Assembly (NCBI GenBank): GCA_001789445.1
Contig: MFZQ01000005.1
Span: 1 to 37,822 of the forward strand
Direction: 5' to 3'
DNA: 37,822 bases
DNA from: Candidatus Roizmanbacteria bacterium RIFCSPHIGHO2_02_FULL_40_13b
GTDB taxonomy: Bacteria; Patescibacteriota; Microgenomatia; UBA1406; HO2-37-13b
Below the pieces are notes generated by a model. The model had not been told where the DNA came from and searched no databases. It saw only the letters and a program-made list of their open reading frames with translations. Position numbers and translations under genes: made by a program. The first letter of the stretch is position 1, and each line of letters starts with the position of its first letter. This document shows, piece after piece, positions 22,030-28,869 of this stretch.

Positions 22030-25000
22030 ATGGATGATGAAAGTAGAGAGCGGTCACAAAACCCCCCGACTAAAGATAATTTTGCACGAGAAAAGATTTT
22101 TTTAGCAGAACAAGCTGCTGATGGTCTTACAGTTGTGCCGGGTACATCGTGGGCATTTCATTACCCGCATGGTATCGCAGCCCGTACTACCACACTTGCA
22201 GAATTGCTTACGGGTAAAGTGACATCTGAAGATGTAGTTGCAGATTTACGACCTGATGCTTTTACCTATGCTTTGGCTGATCTTGAAGGACAAGGATTAT
22301 CTTCGGTTGCAGGGAGAGTGCGAGATGTATCCAATTATGTGAAGCATTATGACTATGCTCGATTTGCGCAGTTTGTTTCAGGGATGAATGGCACAGGTAC
22401 AACTCCAGAAGTAGCACAATCTCTGTATGATGGAATAGCCCAAAGCAGAATTCGCAGAAAAATGATAGACGCCTATGGATATACTGGTAGAAAACAAATA
22501 GAAGAAGCACTTAGATTGGACGCAGAACGAACGGTACAACAAATGAGTAGTCTTCCCACTGTTGAACGAGTATTATCAGCCTTGAAAATGAATTGGATGG
22601 CCGGGGATCAATTTGCAAGATCGGAACAAAGAGACCAGGTTGTAGAACAGTTATCCCCCGAAGAACGTGAATTATATGACCAATTGAAGGATGCGTATCA
22701 AGAGTATGTGAAAAAGGGTGATGAAACAGCGTATACCAAATTAGTAGCTGGAATTAAAGAGAGTATTCCAAGTATTCAACAAAAGCCACAAACGTCAGAA
22801 AGAGATGAAAGTCAAGAACAACTCGAGCAAGATTTAGAACCATATAAAGATCAAGCAGTTCCTCCTGGTACTGAAGGAGACCCAGCAATACCGCCTGAAG
22901 ATTCTGATGAATACCATAGTTCTCCTCCGATATCAGGAGAATCCAAAGAACAGGCTGGCACCAGACCCTTTTTTGAAATCACTCCAAGCGGTTCAAGTAC
23001 GAAACCACTAACGGGGTATTATTCTTCAGGAAGAAAAAGTTACTACGATATTGATAGGAAAACATGGAGCAAAAAGAAACAATTACGTGCGTACACCTCA
23101 TCACTTCCAGGTACCCAGCGGCAAACAATATCGGGTATAACAAATGCAGGTCTAAAATCTGTACCAATACCAAACGGATACGACCTTGATCTCTCTTCAC
23201 TCACGTTTTCAGGCGCATCACCAGAGATTTTTCGAGATCAAAATGGGTGCTTTTACATAAAGACAGATGGAAATAGTACTTTTTCAATTGATTTTCTAAA
23301 ACAAGATATTCCATTCGTTGGACCACCAATTGCAGAAGATAGCACGCCAATTCATGTAGGACACCTTTCAGGTGATACAGAAAAAATGATGAGCGCTGTT
23401 ACTGGTGGCATCTTGGAAAAATCTGAACAGCTTCGTCGCTATTTGCTTTCAAAACATTTTTATCCTGGAGATGGAGATTTACAAATGGCCCAAGCATTAC
23501 AATATAAATTACGAAGCGAATCTACGGGCGATACGTATGTTCAAAATCTTGATACATCAGAATACTTAGAATGTTACTCTGCAAATACTCTCTATATTGC
23601 AATGCTACGAAAAGTGGGGATTTCAGCACGACTTGTGGTTGGACATAAAGTGGAAGGAGCAAAAGATGGTAAAGCCATAATCGATTCTCAAACTGGTCAT
23701 GCTTGGACTGAAGTTTGGGATGGTACTGCCTGGAGGAGAATGGACGCAACTCCACGACCAAAACAACAGAAAAAGGATCAGCAAGGTGACTCTGATAGTC
23801 CTACTGAAGAAGCGCAAGATGGTGGAGTTGAAAAACAAGACGGTGGTGCTGAAAAACAAGATGGTGAACAGGGACAAATGGGGGAAGCTTCAGACCAGGA
23901 TATAGCAGAGGGAGAATCAGAACTTGATAATGCTCAGCAACTTTCTGAACAAATGAGTGCGCAAAAGCAGAGTTTGGATCAAAGACTTGAGGATGCGAAG
24001 TCATTTCAAGATGTAAAAGATCTACTAAAAGAAGCAGAGGACTCTGAATTATTTGATGATATGAAAGAAGATGTAAAGGAACGGGCGCAAGCAAAAGAAG
24101 AACAAATGAAAGAAGTTATTAAAGAAAGTTTGGACGAAATGGTTCAAGATGGATTTTTGGATGAAGAGCGTAGGGAGGAACTTGAAAAACAACTTGAGGA
24201 AAGTCAGTTACAGGAACTTGATCGTATTCGAGAGCAAATTGAAAGAGAAAGCAGTGCATATAATGAATATCAAGAAATTAAAGAAGAAGTTGCACCACTA
24301 GTGGATAAATGGTTCGACTATTTCGTAGAAAGGTTACCAAAACAGGATGAAGTTGATGTGGACGAGGATGCCCTTACTCGACAAGGATCCTTTAACAGGC
24401 ATTCAGTAATGAAACCAAGAAATTTACTGTTTGGTACGGTTAAAAATCCTCGTATCATTCGACCCTCAATTAAACCTAAATTCTTAGCTTCTATTATGGT
24501 TGATGTAAGCGGATCTATGAAAGGGGATAAACTCACAATGGCACGCAAACAATTGATATTTTATAACGAACTCTTTTCAAGAATTAGTAGTGAATTTGGT
24601 TTTATACGATATGCAAATACTATGTTTTCTGATACGGTAACTGAACTCAAAGGATTTGACCAGGACTATGAAAGTCCAATTAGACATGACTGGGGTGATG
24701 GATCAAGATCGACAATTAAAGCTCGACTTATGCAAGCTCTTCATACACAGGGAGGTACAAATATGTTGCCCGCAATTCAAAAAGCAGCAGCAGATTTAAA
24801 CAGAGAGATGCTTGAATACCCAGATTATGCTTCTGCATTTTATTTTATTGGTGATGGAGAAGATACTCAAGGAAATTCTCAACAAATCAGCGAATTTCTA
24901 CGGTTGCGTGAAGAAGAAAGGGGATTTGGAGGTCATATGGTATCGGCAATAATGCTCGGGGACGAACCACAAAGAATAGAATTAGCGAAAATCTTTGGAG

Positions 25001-25104
25001 ACGAAAATACAACCGTTGCACCTAATTTCGATACGCTCATAGAACAAAGCATGTATAAGTTTGATGAAGACATAGAGGCATATCTTGCAGATAAAACAAT
25101 ATAA
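22030..25104 (+). CDS. Transglutaminase-like and VWA domain protein, partner of the AAA+ protein
   Basis: A 1024-residue soluble protein without signal peptide or membrane segment. The N-terminal 400 or so residues are unrecognised, with an acidic Pro/Glu-rich linker near 255-310. A transglutaminase-like core spans about 470-580: C515 (ECYSANTLYIAML), H557 (TGHAWTEVW) and D572 (RRMDATP) form a full triad. Then comes a Q/D/E-rich region with a tandem QDGG(V/A)EK repeat (about 596-612) and long charged helices (about 630-770). A VWA domain spans about 819-1000 with MIDAS residues DVSGS (D825), GGTN and GDGED. MoxR-type ATPases work with VWA proteins, and transglutaminase-core proteins often share such loci. 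Here both are in one chain. Substrate unknown; cysteine protease-like or cross-linking activity is possible. Confidence 0.75.
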   Translation: MDDESRERSQNPPTKDNFAREKIFLAEQAADGLTVVPGTSWAFHYPHGIAARTTTLAELLTGKVTSEDVVADLRPDAFTYALADLEGQGLSSVAGRVRDVSNYVKHYDYARFAQFVSGMNGTGTTPEVAQSLYDGIAQSRIRRKMIDAYGYTGRKQIEEALRLDAERTVQQMSSLPTVERVLSALKMNWMAGDQFARSEQRDQVVEQLSPEERELYDQLKDAYQEYVKKGDETAYTKLVAGIKESIPSIQQKPQTSERDESQEQLEQDLEPYKDQAVPPGTEGDPAIPPEDSDEYHSSPPISGESKEQAGTRPFFEITPSGSSTKPLTGYYSSGRKSYYDIDRKTWSKKKQLRAYTSSLPGTQRQTISGITNAGLKSVPIPNGYDLDLSSLTFSGASPEIFRDQNGCFYIKTDGNSTFSIDFLKQDIPFVGPPIAEDSTPIHVGHLSGDTEKMMSAVTGGILEKSEQLRRYLLSKHFYPGDGDLQMAQALQYKLRSESTGDTYVQNLDTSEYLECYSANTLYIAMLRKVGISARLVVGHKVEGAKDGKAIIDSQTGHAWTEVWDGTAWRRMDATPRPKQQKKDQQGDSDSPTEEAQDGGVEKQDGGAEKQDGEQGQMGEASDQDIAEGESELDNAQQLSEQMSAQKQSLDQRLEDAKSFQDVKDLLKEAEDSELFDDMKEDVKERAQAKEEQMKEVIKESLDEMVQDGFLDEERREELEKQLEESQLQELDRIREQIERESSAYNEYQEIKEEVAPLVDKWFDYFVERLPKQDEVDVDEDALTRQGSFNRHSVMKPRNLLFGTVKNPRIIRPSIKPKFLASIMVDVSGSMKGDKLTMARKQLIFYNELFSRISSEFGFIRYANTMFSDTVTELKGFDQDYESPIRHDWGDGSRSTIKARLMQALHTQGGTNMLPAIQKAAADLNREMLEYPDYASAFYFIGDGEDTQGNSQQISEFLRLREEERGFGGHMVSAIMLGDEPQRIELAKIFGDENTTVAPNFDTLIEQSMYKFDEDIEAYLADKTI

Positions 25105-25109
25105 ATTGC

Positions 25110-25168
25110 TTATCCTCCCGTTCCGACTAAAAATATTGCCTGCCAGGGGCGGTAGTTTGAGTAAAAAT
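25110..25168. repeat. 59-bp direct repeat, copy 1 (remnant of vanW 3' end)
   Basis: Matches 25886-25944 at 58 of 59 positions; the single difference is at 25116 and is synonymous in the vanW frame. On the minus strand it encodes FYSNYRPWQAIFLVGTGG and a TAA stop, the same C-terminus as the functional vanW copy, but it is disconnected from the gene. It lies 5 bp from the stop of the VWA gene, where the original vanW end would have been. Confidence 0.9.
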
Positions 25169-25173
25169 TAGAG

Positions 25174-25419
25174 TTACTGTACAGACATAAATTTCCAAGG
25201 ATTCGCGGAATTTTTTGTCTTTTCTACTCGAACAACTTTTTTACCATCTTTAATGAGTCCATCTATCAATCTCTCATTCAATTTATTTAATTTCTTATCA
25301 TATGGTGAAAAAAAAACATATGATCTATTTGATTGCATTTTAATTTTATTCGCAATAATATAACTCATAAATTCTTCTGAAAGACCTAAGTTTTTTTTCA
25401 CTTGTTCATTTTCGGACAT
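25174..25419 (-). CDS. Hypothetical protein in cassette
   Basis: An 81-residue basic protein (MSENEQVKKNLGLSEEFMSYII, ending NPWKFMSVQ). I do not recognise a family. ATG 25419 is preferred over a start six codons earlier because a promoter, TTGACG at 25450-25455 and TATACT at 25428-25433 on the minus strand with 16-bp spacing, would start transcription at about 25421. It lies downstream of the other cassette gene, whose last codons contain this promoter. The small size and pairing fit a toxin-antitoxin-type pair, without proof. Confidence 0.55.
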   Translation of the reverse strand: MSENEQVKKNLGLSEEFMSYIIANKIKMQSNRSYVFFSPYDKKLNKLNERLIDGLIKDGKKVVRVEKTKNSANPWKFMSVQ

Positions 25420-25427
25420 ATATGTAT

Positions 25428-25455
25428 AGTATAACACTCAATTAGTAATCGTCAA
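25428..25455 (-). promoter_or_regulatory. Promoter of the 81-residue cassette gene
   Basis: On the minus strand TTGACG (25450-25455), 16-bp spacer, TATACT (25428-25433); the start codon lies 8 nt further, predicting a leaderless or near-leaderless mRNA. It overlaps the end of the upstream cassette gene, so this gene can be expressed on its own. Confidence 0.55.
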
Positions 25456-25840
25456 TATCTATTCCAAGCACAAGTCCCAAAATGTCTTTTACAAATGTCT
25501 CTTTGTATTGCAGATAATTACTCTTAATATCTTCTATAGCCCATTGCAAAGATTTTTCTTTTGAAATGACATCTGTAACATCATTATAGTCTACTATATC
25601 GATAGAACTTTCTAGTGAGATTGCGGTATGTCTGTGAAGTTTTCCATGGGTATCGTCGTAATATAGAATTGTGACCCATTTTGTATTGACTTTAATCTCA
25701 AGGGATACACATGTAATCTCACGTATTCTTTGCCTGTCGTCAGTTTTATAAATATATGAAACCCTATTATTAGGTGAAAGTTGGAAATTAAAATGATGTT
25801 TTACATAAAGCACTCTTTTTAATCTCTTCTTTGATTTCAC
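25442..25840 (-). CDS. Hypothetical protein in cassette
   Basis: A 132-residue protein starting with GTG and basic residues (MKSKKRLKRVLYVKHHF). It has WVTILYYDDTHGKLHRHTAI in the middle, a pattern I associate with small uncharacterised proteins of mobile regions (the DUF7718 type), with low certainty. The end is acidic and helical. No membrane segment. It precedes the 81-residue gene in the same direction with a short gap and lies inside the 59-bp repeats. Confidence 0.55.
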   Translation of the reverse strand: MKSKKRLKRVLYVKHHFNFQLSPNNRVSYIYKTDDRQRIREITCVSLEIKVNTKWVTILYYDDTHGKLHRHTAISLESSIDIVDYNDVTDVISKEKSLQWAIEDIKSNYLQYKETFVKDILGLVLGIDIDDY

Positions 25841-25885
25841 GAGGATATGATAATACAGAACGTCAGTACAATCAACACCTTCTAT

Positions 25886-25944
25886 TTATCCCCCCGTTCC
25901 GACTAAAAATATTGCCTGCCAGGGGCGGTAGTTTGAGTAAAAAT
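25886..25944. repeat. 59-bp direct repeat, copy 2 (functional vanW 3' end)
   Basis: The coding end of vanW, including its TAA stop (minus strand). Nearly identical to 25110-25168. This copy is joined to the complete gene. Confidence 0.9.
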
Positions 25945-27301
25945 CTGTATCCTGCAAGATTTGTCCTCCCCGTTCCACTTTATAATGAAATAGTGCTTTT
26001 GTTCCGGGGGCGGCCCAATCGACTTGTTTTTGGGTACCTTTTGGAAGTGTGGGGTCATCTTGATATTTGGGGTCTGGTGCGGCTTGGACATCCCAAATTT
26101 TGGAATCTGAAAGCGTAACTAGTCGTCCATCACTTTTGCCATACATCTCAAAAGTGACTATTTGGTTCACCTGGTCAACTTTTGTCTGAATGAGGATTGC
26201 AGCAGGCGTATCATTCTTAAATTTAAGGTCAACCGTTGGACCAAATACAGTAGCATCAAATCCGGGCCGTTTGTCATTTTCATAATAGTGAACTCGATAT
26301 GCGTGTGCTTGTCGTTCCAAAACAGGTAAGCCTGTGTTCATGATGGCACGGAATAGCGTGGTCGAAACCTGGCATATCCCACCACCATCTCCTAAAATTG
26401 TCTTTCCTTCTTTGATGATATATGCCGGCTGATAGCCGGTTGCAGCTGATATATCACCAATTGTATTGTTAAACGAAAAAACACTATCTTTTGGCACGAT
26501 AACGCCATTTATCCTCGATGTTCCTAAAATGACGTTGTGAATACGGCCAGGAATAGAACCTGCATAATTTGATGTTCCTTCCCCAATCTTTTCCACAATT
26601 CCTAGATCATTTATTGAGGACAACGTCACTGTAGGCTTACTAATTTCATAACTGACTGGTACTACAATGCCACCTTTCTTATTTGTCCCGGTAGAAAGAC
26701 CCATAAGCTGTTTTTCAATTTTGGCAATAGTCTCTTTTTTCTGGATTTGTAATCCATTTTTTTCTATCTTAAATGCACTTACCCGGTTATTTTCAACAGT
26801 AAAAAGCGCATTTTCAGGAGGTCGACTGTACGAAGCATCTAATGTGTCTAGATAATTATTTATAATCGTTTTGTCATAATCAATTGATGAGTAGAAATCA
26901 AATCGACCGATGGTAAAAAGCGATCTAATTTGTTGTGCGATCTGCGAAGCATTATTTCCTACCCGACCAATCAAATACGCCTGATCTGTGGGCGTTTTGG
27001 TATCAAGTGTCAAATGAAGTGCTTGTGCAGAAAAAGTTGCTTCTTTAGTATCATAGGTGAGTCGTAAAAAAACATGTGATAGTGTTTTATTCTTATTCTT
27101 CAAGTACTTCTCAACTTCAGATCGGTTTTTATACCCAAAATGTATGTTATCTACGTATACATTGGGATATATCTTACCCCTAAGATCAGCTTGCTTTCTA
27201 TTTAAATAAAAGGTAAGTGTGCCTATAAAAAAAAGAAAAAAGACCATTGAAAAAAATAATGATCGAGCAAAAAATGACAGTGCGAGCTTAGTGTGATGCA
27301 T
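25886..27301 (-). CDS. VanW family membrane-anchored protein
   Basis: A 471-residue protein with one N-terminal membrane segment (about 10-32) and a large outside part. The VanW domain is recognised by GTSRINGVIVPKDSVFSFN, GDISAATGYQPAYIIKEGK and GDGGGICQVSTTLFRA, then HAYRVHYYENDKRPGFDATV. VanW proteins occur in vancomycin-resistance clusters and widely in CPR bacteria; their activity is not known, though a role at peptidoglycan is suspected. It is divergent from the solute-binding protein gene with 46 bp between starts. Its 3' end is duplicated beyond a small cassette. Confidence 0.88.
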   Translation of the reverse strand: MHHTKLALSFFARSLFFSMVFFLFFIGTLTFYLNRKQADLRGKIYPNVYVDNIHFGYKNRSEVEKYLKNKNKTLSHVFLRLTYDTKEATFSAQALHLTLDTKTPTDQAYLIGRVGNNASQIAQQIRSLFTIGRFDFYSSIDYDKTIINNYLDTLDASYSRPPENALFTVENNRVSAFKIEKNGLQIQKKETIAKIEKQLMGLSTGTNKKGGIVVPVSYEISKPTVTLSSINDLGIVEKIGEGTSNYAGSIPGRIHNVILGTSRINGVIVPKDSVFSFNNTIGDISAATGYQPAYIIKEGKTILGDGGGICQVSTTLFRAIMNTGLPVLERQAHAYRVHYYENDKRPGFDATVFGPTVDLKFKNDTPAAILIQTKVDQVNQIVTFEMYGKSDGRLVTLSDSKIWDVQAAPDPKYQDDPTLPKGTQKQVDWAAPGTKALFHYKVERGGQILQDTDFYSNYRPWQAIFLVGTGG

Positions 27302-27312
27302 ATTTTCAAGCT

Positions 27313-27339
27313 TTGAAATTAGTGTAAATATTGTATACC
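27313..27339 (+). promoter_or_regulatory. Possible promoter of the solute-binding protein gene
   Basis: TTGAAA at 27313-27318 and TATACC at 27334-27339 with a short 15-bp spacer would put the transcript start at about the ATG 27348. A TATACT at 27342-27347 is too close to the start codon to serve. The 46-bp gap also must hold the vanW promoter on the other strand. Confidence 0.3.
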
Positions 27340-27347
27340 ATTATACT

Positions 27348-28868
27348 ATGGATGAAGATAAAAATGCGCCTGCTACTCCACAGCCAATATACGAAACAAT
27401 TGTCGAGTCTGAACCAGGCACAAGTCAACCCACAACACCGCCTAATGAGGTCCCAAGCCAACCTCCGATTGCATCCGAACCGGAAATAGTACCTGAAGAG
27501 ATTGGTGAAGAGGCGACTCCCGAGACATTCAAACCACCGCTTATTAACCTTGATGATGCTGGCGAGGGCGCAAGTAATAAGACTCGGTTTATCATAATTG
27601 GCGCCGCACTGTTTTTCTTTGTACTAATTTTCTTCGGGCTTTTTTTACTTGTCAGAGGTCTCGGTGGAGCTCCAGTCAAAAAAGTTTCACTGGAGTATTG
27701 GGGTTTATGGGAAGACAAGGCCATAATGGACCCTATTATTAAAGAATATGAGCGGCAAAATAAAGGAGTAACTATACATTACGACAAGAAAGATCCCCAT
27801 AGTTACCGTGAAAAGCTTCTGACGCGTTCCAAAGAAGGGAATGGACCCGATATATTCCGTTTTCATAATACCTGGCTTCCGACTATAAAAGATGTCCTAG
27901 CACCGCTTCCTAAAACGATTATGTCCAATAGTGAATATGAATCCACTTTTTATCCAGTTACTAAAAAGGACTTAAAAGTTGGAGACACCTATTTTGGAAT
28001 TCCGCTTGAAATAGATGGCCTTGTATTGCTTTATAACGATGATTTATTTAAAACTGCAGGAATTCAAGTAGCTCCAAAGACATGGAATGACATTCTTAAT
28101 TATTCTGCAAAAATAACAGTTGCGGGTCCTTCGGGAATTGTCACTTCAGGTATAGCATTAGGAACAGCTGAAAATATTAATCATTTTTCAGAAATTTTGG
28201 GTTGGATGATGTTACAAGCAGGAGCGAAACTTTCTGACTTATCGAGCTCAGAAGCTGTCGATATACTATCCTCATACGAACGTTTTGCCCAAGCTCCCGA
28301 CCCACGATGGGATGAAAATATGCCAAATTCAACAACGGCGTTCATTCAGGGTAAGGTGGGGATGATTATCGTTCCTTCATGGGAAATCCTGCCTATAAAA
28401 ACGGTTGCGCCTGACCTCAACTTTAAAGTTGCCCCACTACCAGTTGTGCCTGGAAATAAACAGATAAGCTTGGCAGATTATTGGGTTGAAGGCGTTTCTC
28501 GGTATCAAAAGCCTGAAAATCAACAAGCTGCATGGAAATTTTTGCGTTATTTGAGTCAAAAAGATACAATGGTAAAGATGTATGAACTAGCAACCAAAAC
28601 ACGTATCTTTGGAGAACCATATTCTCGAGTTGATTTAGCTTCAAAGCTTGCTCAAGACAAGTATATTGGACCAGTAATCATGCAAGCGAATGTGATGCAA
28701 AGTTTGCCCGTTATGAGTAGAACATACGACAATGGACTCAATGATGCAATTGTTGGGTACTTGAAAAATGCAGTAAATGATACGGTTAAGGGAGTCTCTG
28801 CTCAGGAAGCGTTTGATACGGCTGGAAAGGGAATTACTGAAGTATTTAACCGATTTGATATAAAGTAA
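27348..28868 (+). CDS. Membrane-anchored extracellular solute-binding protein (sugar type)
   Basis: A 506-residue protein. A Pro/Glu-rich cytoplasmic N-terminus (about 1-75) is followed by one membrane helix (about 78-103) and then a family 1 solute-binding fold: EYWGLWEDKAIMDPIIKEYERQ, DIFRFHNTWLPTI, GIPLEIDGLVLLYNDDLFKTAGI, and GMIIVPSWE. Such proteins bind sugars for ABC transporters. Usual members are lipoproteins or secreted; here the anchor is an N-terminal helix. No ABC permease or ATPase is nearby. The next gene follows with a 1-bp gap. Confidence 0.85.
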   Translation: MDEDKNAPATPQPIYETIVESEPGTSQPTTPPNEVPSQPPIASEPEIVPEEIGEEATPETFKPPLINLDDAGEGASNKTRFIIIGAALFFFVLIFFGLFLLVRGLGGAPVKKVSLEYWGLWEDKAIMDPIIKEYERQNKGVTIHYDKKDPHSYREKLLTRSKEGNGPDIFRFHNTWLPTIKDVLAPLPKTIMSNSEYESTFYPVTKKDLKVGDTYFGIPLEIDGLVLLYNDDLFKTAGIQVAPKTWNDILNYSAKITVAGPSGIVTSGIALGTAENINHFSEILGWMMLQAGAKLSDLSSSEAVDILSSYERFAQAPDPRWDENMPNSTTAFIQGKVGMIIVPSWEILPIKTVAPDLNFKVAPLPVVPGNKQISLADYWVEGVSRYQKPENQQAAWKFLRYLSQKDTMVKMYELATKTRIFGEPYSRVDLASKLAQDKYIGPVIMQANVMQSLPVMSRTYDNGLNDAIVGYLKNAVNDTVKGVSAQEAFDTAGKGITEVFNRFDIK

Positions 28869-28869
28869 T

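Larger units (their letters stand above)
25169..25885. mobile_element. Two-gene cassette between 59-bp direct repeats
   Basis: A 717-bp segment flanked by identical vanW 3'-end copies. It carries two small minus-strand genes and no recognisable integrase or transposase. The arrangement resembles insertion at the 3' end of a gene with restoration of the coding end, as integrative elements do, or a duplication formed by recombination. It is called mobile only by inference. Confidence 0.45.

Noticed and set aside
25831-26118. Plus-strand reading frame over the vanW end
   Set aside because: It lies opposite the VanW coding sequence and has no promoter or recognisable features; the minus-strand protein is clearly real.
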